64,000 bases of DNA from Thiomicrorhabdus sp. Milos-T2. GTDB taxonomy: Bacteria; Pseudomonadota; Gammaproteobacteria; Thiomicrospirales; Thiomicrospiraceae. The notes beneath the pieces were generated by a model, which ran no database searches, was not told the origin of the DNA, and was given only the letters and a program-made list of their open reading frames with translations. Positions 29,444 to 38,251 of this stretch are shown here, in pieces; position 1 is the stretch's first letter, and the number at the start of each line of letters is the position of its first letter. Made by a program: the position numbers and the translations under genes. The stretch lies in the NCBI RefSeq assembly GCF_000702325.1, contig NZ_KL370891.1, forward strand, positions 1,693,306 to 1,757,305, given 5' to 3'.

Positions 29444-31267
29444 TTAAATTGTTTTATCCACATGCTTTTGTAACCAAAACTCAAGTAATGCGGCATGCCA
29501 TAATTTACTTCCTTGAATCGCAGTAAATGCTTCGGGAGCTTCTGGGTTTGCCAATAGCTCGGCGAGTTTTTCTTGATTAAAAATACCTCTTGCTCTTGCT
29601 TGTGGCGATGTAAGTAACGATTTCATATACTCAAAGAAATCACCTCGAACGTATTTTAAAGCAGGCATTGGAAAGGCAACTTTAGGCCGATCAATTATTT
29701 CATCAGGAACGATTCCACGACTAATCTCTTTTAAAATATGCTTCCCGTCATTTTTAAGTTTTAAAGCATCAGGAGCAGCCATAGCCACTTCAACCAAACC
29801 ATGATCTAAAAAGGGTACGCGAGCTTCAAGGCCCCAAGCCATTGTCATATTATCCACTCGCTTTACAGGATCATCCACAATTAATGTGGTTACATCAAAC
29901 CGTAAAACTTGATCTAAAAAAGTATCCGCGCCCTCATCAGTTAAACAATCACCAACATAATCAGAAGTCACATCATGAATATGATATTTTGGATTTATAA
30001 CAGCAAGCCACTCATCATGCGAACGGTCAAAATAATATGGGGCAAAAGCACCAACCGCTTGCTGCGGTTTTTTCATATCTATATTTTTGCCTGCTTCAGC
30101 CATTTTGCTATACCAAAAATAACCGCCAAAAACTTCATCTGCTCCCTGGCCAGACATGACCACTTTGACATCTTTTGAGACTTGTTCGGATAAAAGATAA
30201 AAAGCCACGGCATCCTGTCCAACCATTGGCTCTGACATCGCCTCAACCGCTTCGTGTAAACGCGGCAACACTTCATTATTTGAGATTAAATACTTTTTAT
30301 GGTCTGTTTGATAACGTTCCACCACTAAGTCTGAGAACTCAAATTCATTACCTTTTTCTTCTGGAGCATCCTCAAAGCCAATTGAAAACGTTTTAATATT
30401 TTCAACACCTGCCTCTGCTAAAAGAGCTACAACTAAACTAGAATCAAGTCCTCCAGACAAAAGCACTCCAACGGGGACATCTGAAGCTGTCAGCCTTTTA
30501 TGAACAGCTTCTTTTAATGATTGGTGTATCTCATCAATCCACTCTTTTTCATTTTTAGGCGCAGGCAAATCATTTAATTTCTCAGGACGTTTTGCCTCTA
30601 AATGCCAAAAGCGTTTTTTATACATCTGACCATCTGGATTAATAATTAACCAATGTCCAGGCTCGAGCTTTTTAATCCCTTTTAAAATAGTATTAGGTGC
30701 AGGAATAACGGCATGAAGCGTAAGTTGATGATGCAAACCAACGGGATCAATATCGGTGTCAATTCCAGACGTATCTAATAACGCTTGCGTATTGGAGGCA
30801 AATCGAACACCACCATCAATCGGAGCATAATAGAGTGGTTTAATTCCCATTCGATCACGAGCAATAAGTAACTGATGTTGTTCGTCATCCCAAATAGCAA
30901 AAGCAAACATACCTTCAAATCGGCTAACACAATCCATTCCCCATTGACGATAAGCTTTTAATATAACTTCCGTATCAGAATGAGACTGAAATGTTTGACC
31001 TAACGCTTCAAGTTCTAATTTGAGTGACTCATAATTATAAATACAACCATTAAAAACCAGTGTTAAACCATCGTCTATCATAGGTTGATGGCCTGCTGTA
31101 GTTAAATCAATAATCGCTAGACGACGGTGTCCTAAACCCACATGTTCATTCAACCAAACACCTTCATCATCAGGCCCTCGACGCTCCATTGCCTTAAGCA
31201 TAGGAGATATATTTATTTTTGACGCTTGACTACCATTCCAATAAATTTCGCCACAAATACCGCACAT
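29444..31267 (-). CDS. Asparagine-synthase family amidotransferase (NAGGN amidotransferase-like)
   Basis: This 607-aa protein has an N-terminal glutamine amidohydrolase domain (Cys2 nucleophile in MCGICGE; RRGPDDEG; NGCIYNY) and a C-terminal ATP-PPi synthetase domain with the loop SGGLDSS. The stretch SEPMVGQDAVAFYLLSEQVSK followed by SGQGADEVFGGY resembles N-acetylglutaminylglutamine amidotransferase more than housekeeping AsnB. That enzyme makes the osmolyte NAGGN, but its usual acetyltransferase/ligase partner is not nearby. Ordinary glutamine-hydrolysing asparagine synthase remains the alternative. Confidence 0.75.
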   Translation of the reverse strand: MCGICGEIYWNGSQASKINISPMLKAMERRGPDDEGVWLNEHVGLGHRRLAIIDLTTAGHQPMIDDGLTLVFNGCIYNYESLKLELEALGQTFQSHSDTEVILKAYRQWGMDCVSRFEGMFAFAIWDDEQHQLLIARDRMGIKPLYYAPIDGGVRFASNTQALLDTSGIDTDIDPVGLHHQLTLHAVIPAPNTILKGIKKLEPGHWLIINPDGQMYKKRFWHLEAKRPEKLNDLPAPKNEKEWIDEIHQSLKEAVHKRLTASDVPVGVLLSGGLDSSLVVALLAEAGVENIKTFSIGFEDAPEEKGNEFEFSDLVVERYQTDHKKYLISNNEVLPRLHEAVEAMSEPMVGQDAVAFYLLSEQVSKDVKVVMSGQGADEVFGGYFWYSKMAEAGKNIDMKKPQQAVGAFAPYYFDRSHDEWLAVINPKYHIHDVTSDYVGDCLTDEGADTFLDQVLRFDVTTLIVDDPVKRVDNMTMAWGLEARVPFLDHGLVEVAMAAPDALKLKNDGKHILKEISRGIVPDEIIDRPKVAFPMPALKYVRGDFFEYMKSLLTSPQARARGIFNQEKLAELLANPEAPEAFTAIQGSKLWHAALLEFWLQKHVDKTI

Positions 31268-31516
31268 AAATTTTTCTCAAATATCTAATAAATTACTTAA
31301 TAACGTATTTTAGCCATTTTTAAGTCAATAGATATGCTTTTCAAGAAAATACATTAAGAGTAATATTACGAATATATTCGACTTAAAACATTACAATTTC
31401 AGTTGAAAAGCTTATAATCGAACATAGAATTATTTAATTAGATTAGTTTTATCTAACCATTAATACTGGCTAACAATAGACAGAAAAGATTGACAAATAC
31501 GTAGGTCACCTTAAAC

Positions 31517-32416
31517 ATGAATCGCATAAGAATTAAATTTAATACCTTAATCTCTACAAGCCTTTTAGCAGGTTTACTCTGTATTGCAGGAAATTCTTAT
31601 GCCGAGACGATTACTCAAACCATCAAGCCGTTAAACATAGAAGCTGAAGCAAGATATATTAAACAAGATTCAGATAAGCCCGCTATATTAATTATTCATG
31701 GCTTTTTAACAACCAATCAATTTCACACAGTTGTGGCAATGGCTAAAGGTATTGAAGATGAAGGTTATACGACTTTAGCTCCCACTTTAACGCTGGATAT
31801 TAATAAAAGAAAAAGTTCTTTAAAGTGCAACTCAATCCATACTCATACACTTGAAAAAGATGTTATTGAAATCAAAGATTGGGTTGACTGGTTAAAACAA
31901 CAAGGTCATAAAAAAATTATTCTTGTTGGACACTCTAGTGGTAGCCAAGAAGTTCTCGAATACCTTAATACCTATCATGACAAAGCCGTTTCCGGGGCCA
32001 TATTTACTAGCCTTTTTTACCTTAAAGGTAAAGAATTAGGAACCTTAGATAATGAGATTGTATTTGCTGAAGACTTGATTGCGAAAAAGCAAAATCGTCC
32101 GCACAAATACAGCTTCTTGTTTTGCAAAAACAATTACCTTGCCACACCTGAAAGTTATCTTTCTTACCTTAAATTAGACCGAAATTATGTTTTAAAAAGT
32201 TTACAAAATACAACGATACCAACATTTACTATTATGGGTGGTGCTGATAAACGTTATTTAAGTGTAGGTAAAGATTGGCTTACCGCTTTAGATAAATCGC
32301 CAACAGAGTTAATTATGGTTGACGGTGCTAACCATTTCTTTTCTAGTGAACATGAATTTGATTTGCAAGATCATTTAAATGAGATTATTTCAAATCTATC
32401 AACCCGGCAGGAATAG
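31517..32416 (+). CDS. Exported alpha/beta hydrolase
   Basis: This 299-aa protein has an N-terminal signal sequence (LISTSLLAGLLCIAGNSYAE). The hydrolase fold shows LIIHGFLTTNQ (oxyanion loop), nucleophile elbow GHSSGSQ and a late catalytic region with Asp in GGADKRY and His in DGANHFF. Substrate is not evident; lipid or ester hydrolysis is typical. The GGDEF-EAL gene begins 3 bp after its stop codon, so the two are almost certainly cotranscribed. It is divergent from the asparagine-synthase-family gene. Confidence 0.75.
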   Translation: MNRIRIKFNTLISTSLLAGLLCIAGNSYAETITQTIKPLNIEAEARYIKQDSDKPAILIIHGFLTTNQFHTVVAMAKGIEDEGYTTLAPTLTLDINKRKSSLKCNSIHTHTLEKDVIEIKDWVDWLKQQGHKKIILVGHSSGSQEVLEYLNTYHDKAVSGAIFTSLFYLKGKELGTLDNEIVFAEDLIAKKQNRPHKYSFLFCKNNYLATPESYLSYLKLDRNYVLKSLQNTTIPTFTIMGGADKRYLSVGKDWLTALDKSPTELIMVDGANHFFSSEHEFDLQDHLNEIISNLSTRQE

Positions 32417-32419
32417 CCT

Positions 32420-34618
32420 GTGAAAGCCCCGATTTTTTTTAGAAAATCTATACGATTTTATTTTGCTTTTTTTCTTATCTTTGGCGTTACCCTTCTCTTA
32501 GTCGTAAACTTAGCTTTATATAATCAAGGACTAAATATTAGAGAAACGGTTCAAAAGCAATCAATATTACAAGCTGAAAATGAACTCTTAAAGACATTAA
32601 GCGTCTCTCTCAATCAATTACAAAAAGAAGCGTCATCACTTGCAGAATGGGATGAGGTTCATCAACAATTTCATGATCCTAGCTATTACTTTTTTTGGCA
32701 TGATGAACGATTAAAAGAAAGTGGGTTTTTCAAACCCTATTATGATGATTTAGAACTTTATAAAACTAATAAAAAACTTTTAACTCCTGCTTCACCTGAT
32801 GCAAAACAACATTTCTTTCTCCCTGATGAAATTAAATCAACCCAGCCAACTCTTGTTTTTACTAAAAACTTTGAAGTACATCTCAATATCTTCCAAGAGA
32901 TAAAAAGCCGAGATTCTGAGAATACCATTGGTTACGTGGGTATCTCTCTTGACTTCTTATCGTATTTATTAAACACCAAAACTTTTTATTACCTAGACAA
33001 GTCCAGTATTAACTTATATGGAAGTGGTTCCGTTCCCTACTCGGAGATAATGCAACATATTCATTTCAAACCAGTTTCAAATCCGGTTAATGATTACCTT
33101 TGGCAACTCATTCAAGACTTTATTATCGAATTAATCATCATCATGTTAATTGTCAGTTTGATTTTAACGTTCTTTTTTAACATCACCATTTATCAACCTT
33201 TACAAATCATATCTAGTTACCTCCTACGTTTAAAAAACTCACCAAAAAAGACGCACCCTTTACCAAAAGAAACCTTTCTTCTTTCTGAACTAGATGAGCT
33301 AAAAAACTCACTTCATGATTATCATCGAGATTTGTTTAAAGTCCAAAATGAATTAGATAAACAAAACCAAGCCGTGTGGGACCAAGCACGTCGAGATGTA
33401 TTAACTAACATTTACAATCGACGAGCTTTTGATGAGGCTTGGAATGAAACCGTTAGCCAGCATGAGAAAACCCCTTCTTTAACCGCCTTTATGCTATTTG
33501 ATTGTGACTTTTTTAAAGCATTAAATGATACCTATGGGCATGAAGTGGGTGATGAGGTCATTAAACTTACCGCAGCGACTATTCAGCAGAGCCTTCCCCT
33601 TGATTGCCCTGCCTATCGTATTGGCGGCGACGAATTTGCCGTCATATTAAAAGAGAGAACCCCTGAAGAAACTATCAACATTGCTCAACATTGTTTAATT
33701 GCTTTAAATGAGGCTCCTTACAACCGTGTAGGGGTAAAAGAAACTCTTACCTTTAGTGTAGGAATTAGTAGCACCTTGGAAGATTTAACTAATGAAATCA
33801 CAAACCTTCCCAGACAAGCTGATATGGCGATGTATAAAGCCAAACAATCGCTCAATGAAAAAGTTCAATGCTACCATCACAGTTTAGATTATGAATCTCT
33901 ATCTTTAGTCTCTAATAATATTGTCAACACGGTTGTGAATGCGATTCATAACGGATCTGGAATTCAGATGCACTACCAACCAATTAAATCTATTAATAGT
34001 CAAAAAGTTTATTATGAATCACTAATTCGTATAAAACAGGATGAAGGTATCATTTATCCAAATGATATTTTTGCAGTAGTAAATCGTCGCCGATTAGAAG
34101 TTGAACTTGATCAACAAGTTATAACTTGCGTTCTACATGCTCTGCAAAACAATGAAATCCCCAAAGATACTGGCGTTTCAATCAACGTATCAGGAAAAAC
34201 CTTATTACAAGCCAACTTTTGTGAACTATTTACTCCCTTTATCCCCTTTTTAGAAAAGTATAAAATTGTTATTGAGGTTACTGAAAATAGCTTAATCGAT
34301 CATATGGACTACGCCCAAAAGGCCTTAAATTCGCTCCGTAAAGAGGGTTTTTTAATTGCCTTGGATGATTTTGGAAGTGGCTACTCCTCCATTCGATATC
34401 TAGCACACATGCCCGTTGATATTGTTAAATATGATATGAGTATGACCAATTCCCTAATGGGGAAAGACGTTCGGACACATAATATTTTAAAAACGACTGC
34501 TGAAATGATTATAGAGTCAGGATACGATTTGGTGATGGAAGGTGTAGAAACCGAAGAAATGCTAGAGGCTGTTCGTGAAGCGGGGGGCAACTCATATTCA
34601 AGGTTATTTAATTGGTAA
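32420..34618 (+). CDS. Membrane GGDEF-EAL protein, frameshifted near the C-terminus
   Basis: This c-di-GMP turnover protein has TM segments at about residues 14-34 and 230-255 around a periplasmic sensor region, then GGDEF (motif YRIGGDEFAV) and EAL domains. The EAL signature reads ESL but keeps its glutamate. NVSGKTLL, EVTENSL, LDDFGSGYSS and EGVET are present. No RxxD inhibitory site precedes GGDEF. The frame ends early after REAGGNSYSRLFNW. Removing one G from the six-G run at 34582-34587 restores HIQGYLIGKPVPIPE, ending at 34646. GTG start at 32420. Confidence 0.88.
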   Translation: MKAPIFFRKSIRFYFAFFLIFGVTLLLVVNLALYNQGLNIRETVQKQSILQAENELLKTLSVSLNQLQKEASSLAEWDEVHQQFHDPSYYFFWHDERLKESGFFKPYYDDLELYKTNKKLLTPASPDAKQHFFLPDEIKSTQPTLVFTKNFEVHLNIFQEIKSRDSENTIGYVGISLDFLSYLLNTKTFYYLDKSSINLYGSGSVPYSEIMQHIHFKPVSNPVNDYLWQLIQDFIIELIIIMLIVSLILTFFFNITIYQPLQIISSYLLRLKNSPKKTHPLPKETFLLSELDELKNSLHDYHRDLFKVQNELDKQNQAVWDQARRDVLTNIYNRRAFDEAWNETVSQHEKTPSLTAFMLFDCDFFKALNDTYGHEVGDEVIKLTAATIQQSLPLDCPAYRIGGDEFAVILKERTPEETINIAQHCLIALNEAPYNRVGVKETLTFSVGISSTLEDLTNEITNLPRQADMAMYKAKQSLNEKVQCYHHSLDYESLSLVSNNIVNTVVNAIHNGSGIQMHYQPIKSINSQKVYYESLIRIKQDEGIIYPNDIFAVVNRRRLEVELDQQVITCVLHALQNNEIPKDTGVSINVSGKTLLQANFCELFTPFIPFLEKYKIVIEVTENSLIDHMDYAQKALNSLRKEGFLIALDDFGSGYSSIRYLAHMPVDIVKYDMSMTNSLMGKDVRTHNILKTTAEMIIESGYDLVMEGVETEEMLEAVREAGGNSYSRLFNW

Positions 34619-34673
34619 ACCAGTACCAATACCTGAAACGGTTTAATTCTTTAAAAGCTTTTATTGACCTTTA

Positions 34674-34913
34674 GAGACCTTTGCACGAGATAGGTGCGAA
34701 AGAAAAATAGGCGTAAGTACCCCTTGAGGGTAAAAAATTTGCCTGATTCTCGACTTACCCCTTCGGGCGTCGAGTTCTTCGTTTGCGGCGGAAAACGCAG
34801 GGAATAGCTAGCTATTCGCAAGTTGTCGCCCAACGGAAGTGCCCTTGGGGTACAACAAAAATCAGGTGAATGTTAACCATTTTTATTCGTGCATACTCTC
34901 GTGCAAAGGTCTC
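34674..34913 (+). mobile_element. MITE copy J (240 bp, modules 1+2+3)
   Basis: The longest copy, flanked by CTTTA on both sides (34669-34673 and 34914-34918). It has module 3 in the left arm (about 34710-34731), module 1 at 34749-34784 and module 2 at 34823-34856. Its length equals 159+36+25+20. It ends 22 bp before coaE and therefore forms its upstream region. Confidence 0.92.
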
Positions 34914-34935
34914 CTTTAATTTAAAGTAAATAGTT

Positions 34936-35541
34936 ATGACAAAAGTAATCGGTTTAACAGGGGGGATTGGTTCTGGGAAATCAACTGTATCTCAATACCT
35001 ATTACAAAACAATATTCCCGTCATAGACACCGATATTATCGCCAGACAAATAGTAGAACCAAATTCTACTGGGCTAAACCAAGTTATTGACTTGTTTGGC
35101 GCAACCTTCTTAAACTCTGATGGCAGCCTAAATCGACCTTTATTACGCAATAAAATCTTCAACGACCCACAAGCTAAATCCGCATTAGAGTCGCTATTAC
35201 ACCCTTTAATTCAAGCAGAAACCCTTAAACAGATTCAATACTTTAAAAAACAGCAACAGCCATACATCTTTATCGCTATTCCTTTACTTGTTGAAGGGAT
35301 TCTCAAAAAAGGCACCAGGCCTGGTTATATCGATGAGATTTGGGTGGTTGACTGTCCTGTTGAAAAACAACTGCAACAAGCTAGCCAAAGAGATAACAGT
35401 GACGTAAATCAGATTCAAAAAATCATCAATCAACAAGCCTCACGACAGCAAAGATTAGTACATGCAGATAAGGTCATATCAAATACGAGTTCTATCCAAG
35501 AACTGTTAGAACAAACACAAAGCTTAATTCAAAAAATTTAA
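34936..35541 (+). CDS. coaE: Dephospho-CoA kinase
   Basis: CoaE performs the last step of coenzyme A synthesis. The P-loop is in GLTGGIGSGKST (about residues 6-17). D-T-D-I-I-A-R (about 32-38) and the FxDPxAxxxLExLLHP block are present. At 201 aa it is normal. It converges on the mutT-thiE gene with no bases between the stop codons. Element J forms its immediate upstream DNA. Confidence 0.96.
   Translation: MTKVIGLTGGIGSGKSTVSQYLLQNNIPVIDTDIIARQIVEPNSTGLNQVIDLFGATFLNSDGSLNRPLLRNKIFNDPQAKSALESLLHPLIQAETLKQIQYFKKQQQPYIFIAIPLLVEGILKKGTRPGYIDEIWVVDCPVEKQLQQASQRDNSDVNQIQKIINQQASRQQRLVHADKVISNTSSIQELLEQTQSLIQKI
35314..35325. repeat. ACCAGGCCTGGT palindrome, in coaE
   Basis: Exact 12-mer, read as ACC-AGG-CCT-GGT (Thr-Arg-Pro-Gly), a different frame from the copies in hisS and secA. 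Confidence 0.9.
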
Positions 35542-36513
35542 TTATTCAGCAGGCCATAATCCACTAATTGCAGCAATGCCTTGCGCACCATGCTGTATAG
35601 CAATATCCACATCACTGAGTTTCATTCCCCCTAATGCATAAACGGGAATAGGAATTGATTTCACTTTTCTGGCGAATTCATCCCATCCCATTCCAGGCAC
35701 ACCAGGGTGAGAAGAAGTTTCTTTAACGGGAGATAACAATATAAAATCGGCCTTAATTTTTAAGGCTTGTTGAATATCCTCATCGGTATGCGTTGAAACA
35801 CCTAATAACTTATCTTCATTAATTGGGCGTTCATTAAACTGATAAATCATATTTGAAGCTAATTGAATGCCATCGGCATCTGGCAACTCATTAAGCAAAT
35901 CAACTGAACCATTTAATAAAATTATCGCTCTGCTATTATCTCTTATCTTGTCTTTGCTATGAACCTGCTCAATCACAGGTAAGGCAATATCAGAAAAGAC
36001 TTTAGAATTTAAATTTTTGGCACGAAGCTGACAAAACTTTATACCAGAATCAATCGCTTGCTTGAATTTATCTAGCGCCTCTTCCTTGCTTTGAAAGCTT
36101 CCACTAATCATGTACTTATTAGCAAGCTCTAGCGCGGTTAAAATCCCTTTATTGGCTTCTGGAAAATGCAAACCCGCCAGTTCATCCATTGCAAACCATT
36201 TAACTTGCTGACCTTCATTACCAATAGGTTCACCTAATAAACTTTCAGTAATATAAACGCATAAACGTACGGCCACTTTTTCATATTTCCAAGGTATTTC
36301 AATCAACGGTGTCCAGTTATCGGTGTGAATCGCAAGTTCTTCTAAAAACTCCCTTTTAAGCGCTTCAATAGAGGATTCTCCACTCTCTATCTTTCCTCCA
36401 GGAAACTCCCAATGATTCGCATGGCTTTGATGCTTTTGTCTTAAAGACAAGCAGACATAATTCCCTTTTTTTAATACCCCAACAGCAATATCAATATAGT
36501 TCAGATTTGGCAC
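35542..36513 (-). CDS. Nudix hydrolase (MutT) fused to ThiE-like domain
   Basis: This 323-aa protein is the gammaproteobacterial MutT fusion. The Nudix box GGKIESGESSIEALKREFLEEL lies at about residues 38-59, and residues from about 140 form a thiamine-phosphate-synthase-like barrel (CQLRAKNL, ADGIQLAS, LLSPVKETSSHPGVPGMGWDEF, ALGGM). The MutT part clears 8-oxo-dGTP; the ThiE-like part has uncertain activity. Near coaE, argJ and secA its place is conserved, but hisC and an IS element now separate it from argJ. Confidence 0.88.
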   Translation of the reverse strand: MPNLNYIDIAVGVLKKGNYVCLSLRQKHQSHANHWEFPGGKIESGESSIEALKREFLEELAIHTDNWTPLIEIPWKYEKVAVRLCVYITESLLGEPIGNEGQQVKWFAMDELAGLHFPEANKGILTALELANKYMISGSFQSKEEALDKFKQAIDSGIKFCQLRAKNLNSKVFSDIALPVIEQVHSKDKIRDNSRAIILLNGSVDLLNELPDADGIQLASNMIYQFNERPINEDKLLGVSTHTDEDIQQALKIKADFILLSPVKETSSHPGVPGMGWDEFARKVKSIPIPVYALGGMKLSDVDIAIQHGAQGIAAISGLWPAE

Positions 36514-36605
36514 AATACTTCCTATCTCTTCATTTTTATTTTAAAGCGCTATTGATAATTTCAGGCTCTATGTATTTTATGATTGATTAAACAAACCTTT
36601 TAAAA

Positions 36606-36749
36606 GCGAAGACACAAAAGCACGAAGATTTCTAATATCTAATACCAACTTAAATTTAACGAATAATCAAACTAAACGTAACGCGGATTCAAGTAATAAA
36701 TTAATCGCTTTTATTTATTTTTTATCTTCGTGCCTCTCTGTCTTTGTGG
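36606..36749. repeat. Long intergenic inverted repeat
   Basis: Arms at about 36606-36629 (GACACAAAAGCACGAAGAT) and 36724-36749 (ATCTTCGTGCCTCTCTGTC), imperfectly complementary with about 95 bp of AT-rich DNA between them. No reading frame. It lies between the mutT-thiE start and the IS element. Confidence 0.6.
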
Positions 36750-36836
36750 TTAATTTTTACAATACTGGATAATCAATCACAAAATAAGGATACGCAAATT
36801 TCAAAGCCAGGGTCAAAATTGAATTAAAGCGAATCA

Positions 36837-36846
36837 CCAGGCCTGG
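36837..36846. repeat. Left target duplication of the IS4 element (CCAGGCCTGG)
   Basis: Identical to 38145-38154. The outer bases (A on the left, T on the right) rebuild ACCAGGCCTGGT after excision, within a 20-bp palindrome AATCACCAGGCCTGGTGATT. Confidence 0.85.
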
Positions 36847-38144
36847 CACTAGTGTCCGGAATAATATTTCAGTACCACAATTCATATACCAGCCTCCCAT
36901 AGCGGAAGTTGGTATTTCTTAAACTCTTCCCGTTGTTGTTTTCGCCTAAAGTATTCACTCTGCTGAATAGGTCTTTCAAACAACCCATGAGCAAGCCGCC
37001 AAAACGTTACTCTCAACGGTTCTGCTGACTTATTTTTCATCTGTTCAAGCTTAATCAATAGATACACAATAAGGGCTGATAGCACTTGGATACGAACAGC
37101 ATTACTGTTTTGGCCAATGAAGCTTTTGATTTTGAGGTGTTGTTTAATCCATTTAAAAAATAATTCAATTTGCCAGCGTTGCTTGTATAGATGGGCAATC
37201 TCTTGAGCTGAACGCTCGAAGTCATTGGTAATCAATACCAATTCACCTTTATTATCGTCACGTTTGACAACAACACGGCGCATCTGGAATTGACCAAGAC
37301 GTTTTTTCTGGCTTGAACCACTAAACTCAATGCATTGGTCTTCAAGAATATGAGGGGCTTTTTCATCGAGTTCGTAGGATTGTATGACGGTAATTGCCGC
37401 TCTTTTTTTCAAACGACAGACCAGCTTGATTTTTTGGTCATTGAGCTTTTTCCACCAGAGGTAGTCTAAGTACCCTTTATCCATCACATAGGTTGAACCT
37501 GGTTCTAAATTCCACTCTCGTGCTTGAGTAATATCAGGAATATTGGCCTGTGTGATTTCAAAACAAACAGGGACTTGGTTGGATAGTTCTAGTTGCATAT
37601 GCAGCTTAAAGCCTGTGACTCGAGAACCTTGTACTGCCCAGTCAAAACCTTTACCGAGCAGTTGAATTGGAGAAGAGTCTATTAGATAGGTAAAAGCGTG
37701 GAGTTCTTTTCGTAATTGTCGATTCACACCAGCCATGAGTTGTTGGCAAAGTGCTTGGTAGACATCAGCAGAGCGTTTACGGTTTGCTTCAGATAATGTG
37801 CTGCGTTTCAGCTCTTTTACGCCTAAGTGGTAGTGGTGAGAGGATTGGGCGTTAAACCCTTCAACCAACTGGCGTAATGATTTAGTGCCACTAAGTTGTG
37901 CGTACATCATCGCGACTAATTGATTCCAGCTACTAAACCCTTTGGCGTGTTTATCGGTTTGATATTGATGAACAAGTGATTGAAAAGTGGTACGAATGGG
38001 TTTTAAAAATTGGGCAAATCGGGTAGAGTTAAACATAGCCGTAATCTCATTGTTTTTGAAGTCTATTTCGTGGTGGAAATACTTCTATCCTAGGAGTTAC
38101 GGCTTTTTTGTCAAGGCTTTTAATATTTATTCCGGACACTAGTG
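36847..38144 (-). mobile_element. IS4-family insertion sequence (1298 bp)
   Basis: Perfect 18-bp terminal inverted repeats CACTAGTGTCCGGAATAA enclose one transposase gene. The element is flanked by a 10-bp duplication CCAGGCCTGG (36837-36846 and 38145-38154); duplications of 9-13 bp are normal for IS4. It appears intact and possibly recent. It separates mutT-thiE from hisC. Confidence 0.93.
36882..38036 (-). CDS. IS4-family transposase
   Basis: The 384-aa DDE transposase has an N-terminal domain of the DUF4372 type (MFNSTRFAQFLKPIR). Catalytic aspartates are in LIDSSPIQL (about residue 118) and YVMDKGYLD (about 184). The IS4 YREK signature Y-x2-R-x3-E-x6-K is complete in YKQRWQIELFFKWIK. No frameshift or stop is seen, so it is predicted active. 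Confidence 0.95.
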   Translation of the reverse strand: MFNSTRFAQFLKPIRTTFQSLVHQYQTDKHAKGFSSWNQLVAMMYAQLSGTKSLRQLVEGFNAQSSHHYHLGVKELKRSTLSEANRKRSADVYQALCQQLMAGVNRQLRKELHAFTYLIDSSPIQLLGKGFDWAVQGSRVTGFKLHMQLELSNQVPVCFEITQANIPDITQAREWNLEPGSTYVMDKGYLDYLWWKKLNDQKIKLVCRLKKRAAITVIQSYELDEKAPHILEDQCIEFSGSSQKKRLGQFQMRRVVVKRDDNKGELVLITNDFERSAQEIAHLYKQRWQIELFFKWIKQHLKIKSFIGQNSNAVRIQVLSALIVYLLIKLEQMKNKSAEPLRVTFWRLAHGLFERPIQQSEYFRRKQQREEFKKYQLPLWEAGI

Positions 38145-38154
38145 CCAGGCCTGG
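38145..38154. repeat. Right target duplication of the IS4 element (CCAGGCCTGG)
   Basis: Pairs with 36837-36846. The right flank TGATT complements the left flank AATCA, so the pre-insertion target was a symmetric palindrome. Confidence 0.85.
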
Positions 38155-38187
38155 TGATTTAAGGTAAAATATTAAATTCTAATAATT

Positions 38188-38216
38188 GAGACCTATGCAC
38201 AATATAGTATAGTCTC
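38188..38216 (+). repeat. MITE remnant (29 bp, ends only)
   Basis: GAGACCTATGCAC joins almost directly to AGTCTC, with AATT/AAATT flanks. It looks like an internal deletion that left both termini, just upstream of hisC. Confidence 0.6.
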
Positions 38217-38251
38217 AAATTTATATAACTTTACCAAGTCGAGTCTGCAGC

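Noticed and set aside
34585-34646. The short ending of the GGDEF-EAL protein as a true variant C-terminus
   Set aside because: A one-base deletion restores a highly conserved EAL ending over about twenty residues, which is unlikely by chance, so the frameshift is the better explanation.
36606-36749. Inverted repeat upstream of mutT-thiE as a small RNA gene
   Set aside because: The arms are imperfect, the loop is long and AT-rich, and no promoter or T-run terminator is evident. Kept only as a repeat.
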